Position numbers and translations under genes: made by a program. From Plazaster borealis (taxonomy: Eukaryota > Echinodermata > Asteroidea > Forcipulatida > Labidiasteridae), in the NCBI GenBank assembly GCA_021014325.1, contig CM037473.1, positions 14,818,696 through 14,882,695 on the forward strand: a stretch of DNA of 64,000 nucleotides, read 5' to 3'. Each line of letters begins with the position of its first letter. Position 1 is the first letter of the stretch. The notes beneath the pieces are model-generated. The model saw only the letters and a list, made by a program, of their open reading frames with translations. It ran no database searches and was not told where the DNA came from. Positions 36,058 through 46,355 of the stretch are shown piece after piece.

Positions 36058-36081
36058 TATTATTATTATTATTATTATTAA
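36058..36081 (+). repeat. ATT microsatellite
   Basis: Eight TTA/ATT units. Confidence 0.9.
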
Positions 36082-36404
36082 GTTGCCTTTTTTAATTAAA
36101 CAAGTTAACTTTCCTTCTCAAGCCAGATGCAGTTAGTCAAAAAATACTACAAATTGTCATGATTCAAGCAACTTGAATTACCGTAGCCCGTCTACTGCGC
36201 AGTGGAGGTTTATAAAACACCTTCTTTGAAGCTGAATATTTGTTCTTTCCATTAGTGTAACATTTATGATGATTGGTTAATCGTAACTAGTTGCCATTTT
36301 ACAGGACAGCAAATTATATCCAATGGAAAACAAACAAAGCGCATCATTATTTGCGTGCTTCTCATGAACTATACTGTATTTTCCGTTATGAGAGAATAAA
36401 TTGT

Positions 36405-36520
36405 AACATCTTGCAGGCCTGGAATTACACAAAAGCCATAACCTCCACTGCCCTGGTCTTGGTCTTTTTAAAAGATCCCAAAGACTTTAAGATTTTCCAT
36501 CTGGAATCTTGAGTCATGAA
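36405..36520 (-). repeat. MITE family J, inverted copy
   Basis: GCAGGCCTGGAATTACACAAA, CATAACCTCCACTGCC and CCCAAAGACTTTAAGATTTTCC are the reverse complement of the family body. The far end is lost. Confidence 0.6.
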
Positions 36521-36675
36521 ATCATTACTCATTGAGAATTAAAACATAATTTTACAACAAGAAACAGGAACACCTAGTTTCTGTGATGTCACAAAAACTG
36601 AACTCCTACATTTCCTTGGATTGATCATTGTAAATGGATGTTTGTGTTAAGTACAATTTTTAAAATTTGTTTTGT

Positions 36676-37001
36676 ATGAGATATCGCCTAACATCAACGG
36701 ACAGCCCTTCAAGGTGAGGGCTACACTTAACTGATGTGGGCAGTCGACCCAAATCAACTGTCACCAGGGGCACGTTGCCACCTGCTCCTGGGGCTGAAAC
36801 AGGGTTACCCCCTTCACAGTCCGTAAGGATGTAGGCATGAGTATCATACACTACCTTCCCAACTTTTTACGCAGCAATTTTGGTTAAGTGCCTTGCTCAA
36901 GGGCACAAGTGTCATGACCGGGATTCGAACCTACACTCTGCTGCTGACAACACCAGAGCTTGGGTCCGGTGAACTAGAACGCTCGGCCATGACACGCCAC
37001 A
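36676..37001 (-). repeat. tRNA-Leu/Ser-like SINE, family 3, inverted copy
   Basis: Reverse complement of 32401-32775: TGAGATATCGCCTAACATC, CACGTTGCCACCTGCTCC, GACCGGGATTCGAACC, GGCCATGACACGCCAC. Confidence 0.8.
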
Positions 37002-37248
37002 ATTATGGTAGGCCCTACACACTGATAGAATTCCAATATCAGAATGTGTGCCATGATCTCAAGTATCTGTAAATGTTTGGATTGACCCAAAAGCTCCAGA
37101 CAAAAGCCAGGGTCAAAATGCAATGTTTGTAAACTCTACATTACAACTTGAGTCAAAACTTGCCACAGCTTGCAACTTGTTTTTACTCACACTACTGATG
37201 TGTAAAATCATTGAAATTTCATGTTTTAAATATTTATGTATTGTTTAC

Positions 37249-37553
37249 CTAAAAGGCAAAGTATACCTTTGGTTCTTGTACCGTTCGATTGTTTTAATCC
37301 TATATAAATGTAGAATAGGCCTATACAATCAAACTAACCTGTGAACATTTTATTTCAAAAGGTAGCGTTTTTGAGATATTTACGAAAATTTTGAGCGGTT
37401 ATGTCCACGCAGGAAGAATAATCTGTAATTGGAATACACAGTCTGAGAAACTTTTCATGCAGAAACGTTTCTCAGTGCTTCTTACATTACAAGTTAGTTT
37501 ACATGGTCATTGTTTTTTAAGAGTAATTACCAAAGTACACCCTCCCTTTAAAA
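37249..37553 (+). repeat. MITE family B, copy 6 (internally deleted)
   Basis: AAAAGGCAAAGTATACCTTTGG left end, CACCCTCCCTTTAA right end. The middle GTCCACGCAGGAAGAATAATC is present, but about 80 bp between the palindrome and the right end are missing. Confidence 0.78.
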
Positions 37554-37705
37554 GATTCAATATAATTGTCACCTTTTAAGATTCTTACAATAAAAGGGAT
37601 TGTCCTGCTTCTGAGGGTACTACATCCGATCAATGTATGCAAAATACTTTCCGATACTGTTTTGTTTTGTTTTTGCTTTTGGGATGTTTTTTTAGGGGGG
37701 CCTTC

Positions 37706-38210
37706 AAAGGTTCTGTATACGTGTGGTAATGACTCTGAATTTCTGCGATTATGGAAAAAGATATCACTTTTTATCCAAACAAATTTGAATCTGAGAAGTG
37801 TTAACTGCAGTAACGTTTCTCAGATTGTGTATTCCAATTGCAGAATATTCTTCCTGCATGGACATAACCGCTCCAGATTTTCGGCAATATCTCAAAAACG
37901 CTACCACTTTTTGAAATGGAATTTTCACAGGTTAGTTTTTATGGTATCTACAACTATGTAGGATTGAAACAAACAGTGTGTTCCAATTACCAAACGTATA
38001 GACGATGTGACCTCTGTTTACATTCAAACCCCCCTCTGTTGACAAAAGTCATGTTTCCGCCGGGCAAGAAGACGCGTACCCATGGTAACATTGCGTGTCA
38101 TTTATAGCTGGCTGTCAGTACACAAAGGTTTTGCCCGGCGACATGCGCGCGCATCATGTTATGATTTTCGAATGACGTCAGAGGTCAGATCGTCTATACA
38201 ATCCCTTTAA
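37706..38210 (-). repeat. MITE family B, copy 7, split by a TATAGAC element
   Basis: Body: TGCATGGACATAACCGCTCC, TAGGATTGAAACAAACAGTG, CCAAACG, then an insert from 37997 to 38198, then CAATCCCTTTAA. The left part lacks about 80 bp relative to copy 5. Confidence 0.8.
37997..38198. repeat. Short TATAGAC-family MITE nested in MITE B
   Basis: TATAGACGATGTGACCTCTG at the left and the inverted match CAGAGGTCAGATCGTCTATA at the right (one mismatch). Inside, ACGCGTACCCATGG and CGACATGCGCGCGCATCATG are GC-rich against the surroundings. Confidence 0.8.
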
Positions 38211-38412
38211 TCTAGATTTTTATCAACAATGACATTGATTAGAACGACCTTGATTGGTTTGTTCTATTGTGTCTTTTGTTTGTCTTTCTTCTATGGTTGC
38301 ATTGCCAGATAGTTTAGATTTTTTACATATAAATAGGTAGAGTTAGAGGCATCTGTCTCCTGAAAAGATCAAAACATTACAGAAGCCAGCAGGGATAGGC
38401 CTATAATATGTA

Positions 38413-38455
38413 ATCATGGAGGAAGGAAATACAGTACATTTCCTTCCTCCATGAT
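38413..38455. repeat. Perfect 18-bp hairpin with 7-nt loop
   Basis: The arms, from ATCATGGAGGAAGG to CCTTCCTCCATGAT, are exact reverse complements around the loop ACAGTAC. Related half-sites TTTCCTTCC occur at about 39271 and 40878. Confidence 0.85.
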
Positions 38456-38613
38456 GTCATTAGTAACTTTTAGTTCTCTGTTGGCGGGACAGACATTGGC
38501 ACTGACCTGGTGACCAGTCTTTGTTCGTTATCCTTTTTCTTCCATTTTTGCATTTTAACATGTGTTATGCGCTTTTGATCATTTGTATGCAAGGGGCGCA
38601 ATATTAATCTTAA

Positions 38614-38615
38614 TA

Positions 38616-38649
<34 letters not shown>
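38614..38649 (+). repeat. ATT microsatellite
   Basis: About 12 TTA/ATT units. Confidence 0.9.
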
Positions 38650-38650
<1 letters not shown>

Positions 38651-39390
38651 TCAAAAACTTACGAGTGGGATTAGAAATTAATCCGTTTACTAGTGGTTGG
38701 GTTTGCACTTCAATGCTGTTTTAGACATAATGGTTGCCAAGTCAACGGGCCAAAGAGGAAGTCATCCCAGTTTAATACCATAATTAATTCGGTAGCAGGT
38801 GTAAAATTACACTCTTGAGAGAGATATGAAGAGGGATGGGGGGGGCTGGATATGGACGAAGACTACTTAAGGCAAAAAAAAATGTTTAGCATCCTGCCTT
38901 TTTGAAAAAAGGAAGGAGGAGGGCCTTTTTTTTTCTTTTCTTTTTCAAAAATGGCCCCCTGACACATTTTAAAGACAATTTTCAAGATGGTTGCCAGCTT
39001 TTTCCAAAATGGCTGCCACTTGGACTTAGGAAATGACATAGGCTTCTTATGGGTAGCTAAACATTCATTTTTTTTTATTTTTTATTTCGCCTTATTCATG
39101 TATGATTGAAATTAGTCCAGGTTTTGATGTGTTGTTTACGAAATGTGAACCTCACTGCCTAAATTTGTATTTGTTTGGAGCATGGGAGGTACTCAATGGA
39201 GCAATAGCATAAAGGAATTCCAAAGGACATTGTGTTTGTTTTAAAAATACACTGTTATATGCCTATTATATTTCCTTCCTTCATTGTATAATGTACTAGA
39301 GCCATTGGAGTTACATGGTAAGCCACGGAGGCTGTGACTCGAGTTGCCCCTAGTCTTGGCCCTGGTGCCATTTCCAAATGTTCCCATCCA
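38650..39390. other. Non-coding stretch
   Basis: A short G run at 38840. About 39306-39375 matches family J weakly and inverted (CCACGGAGGC...CTTGGCCCTGGTGCC). Nothing else was recognised. Confidence 0.4.
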
Positions 39391-40240
39391 TAAACCCCTT
39401 TCACACTGCAAGAATCTCTAAGGAATGTTCAAAGAAAAGTTTGGTTTGTACCTTTCACACTTGAATTTCTACCCCTGCCAAATGCAAGATAACTCTGGGG
39501 TAACTGAGCGTTCATTGGACAATAGGGGTGCACCCCACTAAATAAGGAGAAAACAGAGCGTCGGCCTCAATAATATTTTGTAGGCCCTCAAAATGTTCTA
39601 TATAAGATTTGAGAACCATATAAAAGGGATACAGTGTATAAATATTGCCCATTTGCGACCTGGGGGTTGTTGACTTCCAACTTAAGATATCTTGCATGAC
39701 ATAGGCCCTGAAATGTTTTTCCTATTTGCCCAGAGGTGTAGAGAAATTTTTTCAAGATTGATGCTCAGACGTTTGGAAATTTACACAGGTGTTTTTATTT
39801 GGAGGGAGAATAACTCGACGGGCCTTGGGACTCCCTATATCAAATTGAGCAGAGGATAAAAGTTCCAAGAGTCAATGGATAATTTTCCCTTTACTGTAAA
39901 AAGCTGTGAGACTTCTAAGTATTATTTTTTTGTATTTTTGAATATTTAGCATACAAGAGTTTATTGTATGCTACGGGAGTTTATTTAGTGGGGTGCATCC
40001 ATAGACCGTGCAAGTTTTGTGCGTATTCAAAAAAATTTGGGATCCTTTTGGTGAAGGAAGCAAACTCGCATTATACTTTAACGGGTCCCAATGTTCGAAT
40101 ACGCACGATACTTGCACCACAGTCTATTGCAGCAAGTGTGAAACAAACATGGGGTGACGATGGGGTTGAAATTCCCCTGGGGAATTTTATGGGGTTTTGT
40201 TTGTTTCCCAGGAAATAGCCCTGTAGAGTGAAAAGGGATT
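39391..40240. repeat. Nested MITE set (three levels)
   Basis: Outer ends: AAACCCCTTTCACACTGCA and TAGAGTGAAAAGGGATTCA (imperfect). Middle ends: TGCACCCCACTAAATAA at about 39529-39545 and TTATTTAGTGGGGTGCA at 39981-39997. Inner element 40001-40127: ATAGACCGTGCAAG...GTGCGTATTC mirrored by GAATACGCAC...CTTGCACCACAGTCTAT. The outer element carries the other two side by side. No coding capacity. Confidence 0.6.
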
Positions 40241-40333
40241 CAGACAAGTTTAAAGCTCAAAAATGAAAGCAGGTTTGCTTTTTTCAAAGATAAAATTTCA
40301 TCCTAAATTTTCAATAATTCAAAATTTGGTATT

Positions 40334-40673
40334 TATAAACCATTAACCTGTGACATCGCATGATTACAAAAGAGCAACAGAGCCTGGACTTCCTGCACGC
40401 GCAATTTCCTGCAGACAAGTCATCAATAAATTTGATATTTTATGGAGATTTTATGGAGTCTGATTTGTATCAATTTTTGATATGAAGAAAGGGGGGCCCA
40501 TCTCAAAATTTGTTCAGCTGTTTTTTACATAACTCTCGAATTTAGGTGAAAATTATGACACAAAATGTAAAAATTTCCCGTATCACCAGTGAAGTATCTT
40601 GCCTGCCAGAAAATGCGCTGGAATAAAGCAAGGTCACTCTTTTTGCAAACAAGGGTTGTACAGTGACTTGAAT
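40334..40673 (+). repeat. MITE family D, copy 3
   Basis: TATAAACCATTAACCTGTGAC left end. The body has GAGCCTGGACTTCCTGCACG, TATTTTATGGAGATTTTATG and GTATCTTGCCTGCCAGAAAA. The right end is eroded. Confidence 0.75.
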
Positions 40674-40962
40674 ACATGTAATGACATTGAAAATTTGATG
40701 CAATTTCCTTGTTACCTACGTGTACACACGTACAACATCGTGCATTTGTGAAGTTCAAGGAGCGCTGGCCTATTAGGCCGATTTGCAAGGCAGAGCCTCA
40801 AAGGAAAACTCCTTGACATTTGGGAAAGTACCGGAAATGAATGATCGGTAAAACCATGAAGAGGGAAATGCACTTTCCTTCCTCTGTACAGAGAAAAATG
40901 GATTGCCTTTATTTCAACAGGACTACAGGAGGTGTAAGGAATGTTATCTAAACATTACATGT

Positions 40963-41272
40963 CATGGCCAATCGGTCTAGAGACTAGAGCATCAAACTCA
41001 TGCTTTTGATGGCCGAGTCATCAGAGTGTGGGTTTGAATTCCCTTTGTGATACTTGTGTTCTTGGGCAAGACACTTCACTATAATTGAGGGTAGAGATTG
41101 TTTATATTTTAATGATTTGCAACTGGTGCTGCATACTCCAAAGGAGTTGTGATGGTTTCAGGAGTGCTTGCATACTGTAAGGCCAAATGAACAGGGGTTG
41201 TGTATGATAGTGTAAGGTGCGTTAATACAATGTTTAAAAAGCACTAATAAATGCCTATTATTATTAAATTAT
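40963..41272 (+). repeat. tRNA-like SINE, diverged relative of family 3
   Basis: TCATGGCCAATCGGTCTAGAG head, GTGTGGGTTTGAATTCCC in the B-box position, then TTGGGCAAGACACTTCAC (compare TTGAGCAAGGCACTTA) and a TATTATTATT tail. Confidence 0.6.
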
Positions 41273-41375
41273 AATGAAAAAAATCATTCAAATAGGCTGT
41301 GCAAATCTTCAATCTGTGCACAAATCCAAACACTTAGGGGAACATAGGGTTTCCATGTACATTGCAATAATAAGT

Positions 41376-41555
41376 GAAGGCCATTTTCATTTTGCATCAA
41401 GGCACTTAAAATCTTAAAGTCTATGGGAGGAACCTTTGGAAGGGGCACCAAGGCCAAGACCAGGGGCAACAGAGGCCATGGCCCCCATTGCCAAGACCAG
41501 GGGCAACAGAGGACATGGTCTCCATAGGCTCTGTGTAATTCCAGGCCTGCGCACT
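41376..41555 (+). repeat. MITE family J, copy with a short duplication
   Basis: AAGGCCATTTTCATTTTGC, AAATCTTAAAGTCTATGGGA, GGGGCACCAAGGCCAAGACC, ending GTGTAATTCCAGGCCTG. CCAAGACCAGGGGCAACAGAGG is duplicated in tandem. Confidence 0.65.
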
Positions 41556-41594
41556 TTATCTGGGCCTATCGTTTGAAAACCCGCTTAGACTTGC

Positions 41595-41990
41595 CAGGGC
41601 TCGAAATTAACACTGGAGGCCAGTGTTTTTAGCGTCGGGCCAGTAACCTTACGAGCGGACAAGTCTGGCGGTCTTGTGTTTTTGAATAATAATTACTCGC
41701 CTCATCTTTAATTTTAAAAATTATGTTCAAATGTTGACTCTGAGTCTAATGAGTCCTTCCAATTATGTTGAGTGTGGAAGTATTACCCATTAAAAAATGA
41801 GATAAATCTTCTCTTAGTGCTTGTTCAAATAAAAACAGTTTAATTGTGACACTGTGTAGATCAAATAGGTTTTTTTCTCATTTTGATTTTGGTCTTGTGA
41901 CAGATCTTCTGGTCCAGTACAAATTGTGAACTACAAGCCCTGCGATATTGTGGACTTTTTCCCAAATTTTATCCCTGCTTGCCCATTCCA
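41595..41990 (+). repeat. Repeat R1, nearly complete diverged copy
   Basis: CAGGGCTCGAAATTAACACTG, GTCGGGCCAGTAACC, GGACAAGTCTGGCGGTCTTG, TTGATTTTGGTCTTGTGAC and GTGAACTACAAGCCCTGCG. The right terminus has decayed to ATCCCTGC. Confidence 0.65.
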
Positions 41991-42593
41991 TAAACACTAA
42001 AACCATTACATGTAATTCGGCCTAAGCTTAATTGTATGATTAGGCTATTATGTATGGTATTAAACTGACAGCTGCTGAATTCTTTTAGTGGCACAGCGTT
42101 CATGTACCTGTGGTAATGACCTCCCATCACACTAGTCACAATGTAATGTTTGCACTGACAGACAATTTGTTAATTCTGGCATTGTGACAGAAATAGAAAA
42201 GACAGGTGGATAAAGGGATTCACTTTAACTCAAATTTTAACTTGAATCCCATTATTTCACATGGAGAAAAAAACCACCACCAATTTTGACAAAATTGTCT
42301 TTCAGGCCTTGCGCTTTTAGCTTTTTGTAAAGTAGCCCTCTGGGCTAATAAACTGTGCATTTTACTTGCCCCCCAGGAACTTTCAGTAGCCAAGAGTTTA
42401 AACTTGTAGTCATCAATGTATCTTTCTGATATATTAATGGTAGCGATCACCACCAGTTTAATGGTCACTAGGTGGTCAAATGAAGTCACATTCAAACACT
42501 CACAAATAAATTAGCACATTTTTCAAATGTATTATTCACATCTGAAAAAGAAGAAATATGAGCACTTTAAACAAGTAGGCAGCACAGTTTTTA
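41991..42593. other. Non-coding stretch
   Basis: A 91-codon open frame at 42220-42495 (minus) has no recognisable domain and no convincing start or splice context. It is not called. Confidence 0.4.
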
Positions 42594-42970
42594 GTAGCCC
42601 ACAGGGCAAGTTGAGAAGTGGTGTTTGCTAGCTCACAGGGCAAGTTGAGAAGTGGTGTTTGCTAGCTCACAGGGCAAGTTGAGAAGTGGTGTTTGCTAGC
42701 TCACAGGGCAAGTTGAGAAGTGGTGTTTGCTAGCTCACAGGGCAAGTTGAGAAGTGGTGTTTGCTAGCTCACAGGGCAAGTTGAGAAGTGGTGTTTGCTA
42801 GCTCACAGGGCAAGTTGAGAAGTGGTGTTTGCTAGCTCACAGGGCAAGTTGAGAAGTGGTGTTTGCTAGCTCACAGGGCAAGTTGAGAAGTGGTGTTTGC
42901 TAGCTCACAGGGCAAGTTGAGAAGTGGTGTTTGCTAGCTCACAGGGCAAGTTGAGAAGTGGTGTTTGCTA
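42594..42970 (+). repeat. Minisatellite, 34-bp unit, 11 near-identical copies
   Basis: The unit is built from GCTCACAGGGCAAGTTGAG and AAGTGGTGTTTGCTA. ACAGGG marks fall every 34 bp from 42601 to 42941. By eye the interior units are identical, and only the first and last units differ. Confidence 0.95.
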
Positions 42971-44748
42971 ACCCTTGGCAGTTTTTACCAGACATTGTAC
43001 GCCAGGCTAGTGTTAAGGGTAATCCCCGACTTTGGCAGTTTGATTAAAATGTTTTCTGTGCATAGCAGGCACTGAAGACATTGTGTGAGTCCCTGTCTAT
43101 AGCTTAGACACAAGGACATGGATGTACATGTATTTTCTTTCTAAACCTAGAATGTCAGCCACAGTTCTGTAAAGACCTCGGGGGTGTGTGTATGTTTACA
43201 TTGATATGTGTCTGGATTAACCTTGTGTGTGACCAGAATCTAGGACAACTCATAAACAAATCAATATATCTCGGCAGTTGAAATAAATTTACTGTAGACT
43301 CTTCGAACTTGTCTACCACATCAGCCTGCCTGAACATAATAATTTAATGCAACTTTCACCAAAAATTATTTTATTATTTTGTTTAATTTCTTTAATCTGT
43401 TTCTACACCTCAGAGCCTTTCAATAAAAACTAGTTTTTTAATATAGCGCTTTATCTAAGGGACATCTCAAAGCGCATAATATTATATTGTTTGAGCGTGT
43501 TTTTGAAGTTATGTATAACTGCTTTACAATTCAGCAATCAGACACTTTGGAGTAAAATCTGCTCTGGCAGTAAATTTTCAAACAAAATTTTACGTAAACA
43601 AAAAAGAGACAACAACTTTCTAATATAGTCTTTACCAAAAAGTCTTGATCCTTCATTCAAATTTTAAGCAATTTGTTAAAAAAGGTAATTTACGGGCCAG
43701 TTTACTTATAGGCCCTAATCACAAAATTTTAGATGGTAACAAGCAGACTAACTTTTTGGAAGGTGGGGTTAAGGGCCGTGCCAAGGTCAAGAATACAGGG
43801 CTGAGAATCAGCCACTAGAATAAAGAAAAGAGCTAATTCATTCATCCAAGCACATTTTTAAAGAATTGTTACTGTTATAGCCCTCCTGGAAGGGAGTCGG
43901 TAAATTGTTATTGAAAGCGGGGTTTTTTTTAGGGGGGGTTTTCTAGTATTTTGGCACTGTGCCCACATTATGTATACCCAGACGAAGAACTATTCATTAA
44001 CTTTTTTACATTTGACCCCGTCCACATTTGCAGTAGAATATCGGGCCATGTGAGTGGTGCGTATACAGCTGACATTGAATAACTGTAGAAAGCAACAGGC
44101 TGACAAAGAGATACAATACTTTATGCAGCGGCATAGCAAGGGTGGGGGAGGAGCATGTCCCACCATGATTTTCTTGGCTGCGCCGCTGACTATGTGTTTT
44201 TTTCAGCGCAAGCGCTGTAAATTAATACCAACAGTATACATTTGTACTAGATAACAGTGTAGTTTTTTGCTCAGAAATTCTGAGTACGTAGTCGTAGGAC
44301 TCTGGGAGGAAAATTTTAAAGTGCAGTACAGTTAATAGTACTAGTAGTTTATTGCTCCATGGATATGTTAGGTACACATTACGTATTGTGATCAGGCCTA
44401 CAGTAGTACAGAGTCAGCACCCTACGCAGTCAAGTGAAGTCTCCAATTGTCAGATGATCACTTTAGCTCATTCATGAGCTAGTGCAGCAAACTTAATTAA
44501 TAATAATAGTAAGTTCTGACCACGGAGATCTGCGCCTCCATGTTCTAACGGTCAGGATGACTCAACTTACATTGTAGGACGCATTACGCTACGAACCGAA
44601 GCTGTAAAAAGTGTAAACACTCACTCGGTCGGTACACTTTATCATTTTTGTCGTTGCGAAACTGTTCCCATCATCAGTCAATCCGATTCCACAATCCGCA
44701 ACGCACATACTTCTAAAAACTAGATAAGAATTGGGATGAAATACTTAC
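42971..44748. other. Non-coding stretch
   Basis: AT-rich to mixed sequence. No bounded repeat or gene was recognised; 43430-43500 has the low-complexity look of an old repeat. Confidence 0.35.
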
Positions 44749-44866
44749 CCTCACTTCCATATGCAACAGTATCTGGATCATGACATTTCAAAATTAGCAC
44801 AGTAACATTCTCATCCAAAGAAAAACGGGACTCTCCCGTGCCTGCAGATTCAGACCGATCGCAGTG
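44749..44866 (-). CDS. Possible orphan exon with a perfect splice donor
   Basis: Read on the minus strand, a frame stays open from just after a TAA to GTGAGG|GTAAGTATT, a near-ideal 5' splice site (intron starts at 44748). The last part translates to FSLDENVTVLILKCHDPDTV then AYGSEG (phase 1), which looks like folded-protein sequence and not random translation. CTGCAG ending at 44842 could be the acceptor, but its pyrimidine tract is poor. There is no in-frame ATG, so this would be an internal exon, or a 5' exon whose start is elsewhere. I recognise no family, and no partner exon was found to the left. Confidence 0.3.
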
Positions 44867-45173
44867 TTATGTCACAACAATCAGCTTCTTGAATGGTTTG
44901 TACATCAAAGGGAGACCAGACTATTTACGGCGTCTAAGTGACGAAAAGGACCGTCTTTAAGCTGTACGTCTTCCCATAATGCGGGTACACATGGGAACCA
45001 TAAAATATACAATCAAAACATCGCGGCAAGTGATCGATTGAAAAAAGCATCCAGCCGGTGACAGAGCTGTGTATTGAGATATACGGCTCTGGCCGGTGAT
45101 GACCAACAGCGCCACCAATGTAGACTGCTGGCTGAACTATTTTATTTGGAGTGCAGTTTTTTTTTTTACAATG
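44867..45173. other. Unassigned flank between the possible exon and the Penelope-like element
   Basis: Mixed-composition sequence with GCGCCACC and CCGGTGA phrases. An upstream exon or promoter is possible but not supported. Confidence 0.3.
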
Positions 45174-45320
45174 TAGTAGGGTCATATCTTTGGATTCCGT
45201 GACCATTTTTTTGCTACCTTTTTTTCTTGATGGATTTGACTTCAGGAACCATTTAAAAGGAAAACAAGCTCCTATGTACCTCTGAAATGTGATAGGAACT
45301 TTTTTTATAGCGCAATATTC

Positions 45321-45920
45321 AAAATGGCCGCCGACGCCATCTTGAAAAACATAAATTGTAATAGCTCTGGCACCAGATGACCTAGTCGGACAAAAGAGAT
45401 GTCCTTTTTCATTATATCTGGCATGACAAATCCACTGGAGTGGTAATTGTAAGGTTTGGGGACCATCTTGACCTCTAAATCCAAGATGGCCGCCGTCGCC
45501 ATCTTGAAAAACATAACTTGCATTAGCTCTGGCACCAGATGACCTAGACAGACAAAAAAGATGTCATTTTCCAATATATTTAGCATTACAAATCTACTGG
45601 AATGGTTATTGTAGAGTTTGGGGATCATCCACATCTCCTAAATCCAAGATGGCCGCCGTCGCCATCTTGAAAAACATAACTTTCATCAGCTTTGGCACCA
45701 GAAGAACTATACGAGAAAATAGGGTGTCGATTTCCACTATTCATGGCATTACAAATCCGCTGGAATGGTAATTGTAGAGTTTGGGATCATCCTGACCTCC
45801 AAATTCAAGATGGCCGCCGTCGCCATCTTGAAAATTAATGTGCAAACTCTGGCACAAGAAGAGCTATATAGAACAAATAGAGTGTCATTTTCCACTATTT
45901 CTGGCATTACAAATTATTTT
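45321..45920 (+). repeat. 163-bp tandem units inside the Penelope-like element
   Basis: Units begin AAGATGGCCGCCGTCGCCAT and continue CTCTGGCACCAGATGACCTAG. Starts at 45321, 45484, 45647 and 45810 give an exact 163-bp period; the fourth unit is partial. The right arm holds the inverse of the first two units only. Confidence 0.85.
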
Positions 45921-46211
45921 AAAAATGTTTTTCATAGTTGATTGATTGATTGAAAAATGATGTTGCTGTCCAATTCAGTGACACTCCAACACTGTTGACT
46001 TGAGATAAACATAAAACCGTAAAAGTGTTTTTACATGTTTTATGGGTATGGGTCAGCGTCTGGGTATTATGTTCGTATTTTGTCAAGTTGACTGGGGTGG
46101 TTGGCGAACATAAAAGGACCAGAAGAACCGGTTGACAAATGTGTCAGGAAAATTATTTTTGGGGAGACTGCGAGGATATTTTTCAGATCCTCTTTGTTAT
46201 AGCAATAACAA

Positions 46212-46239
46212 GTTTTCATGCCTACTTGGCACTCATCAG
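46212..46239 (-). ncRNA. Hammerhead-ribozyme-like core (probably degenerate)
   Basis: On the minus strand CTGATGAG leads into a stem-loop GTGCC-AAGTA-GGCAT and then GAAAAC, the order of conserved box, stem II and GAAA box in a hammerhead ribozyme. A hairpin TTGTTAT/ATAACAA follows. Hammerheads are established components of Penelope-like elements. Here stem II closes with a G-U pair and GAAA is followed by an extra A, and I cannot pair a convincing stem I, so cleavage activity is doubtful. Confidence 0.5.
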
Positions 46240-46355
46240 TTGCGTGTGGGTGATTCTATATTCGAATATGTAAGTCTCATGTCTTGTGAAAGACATTAGT
46301 TAGTGTATTCCGCTTAGGTTCAGGTAAGATGTATAATAAATCCGAATGAGGACTT

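Noticed and set aside
42594..42970. CRISPR-like array (34-bp repeats)
   Set aside because: The units are contiguous with no variable spacers, and the context is an animal genome. It is a minisatellite.
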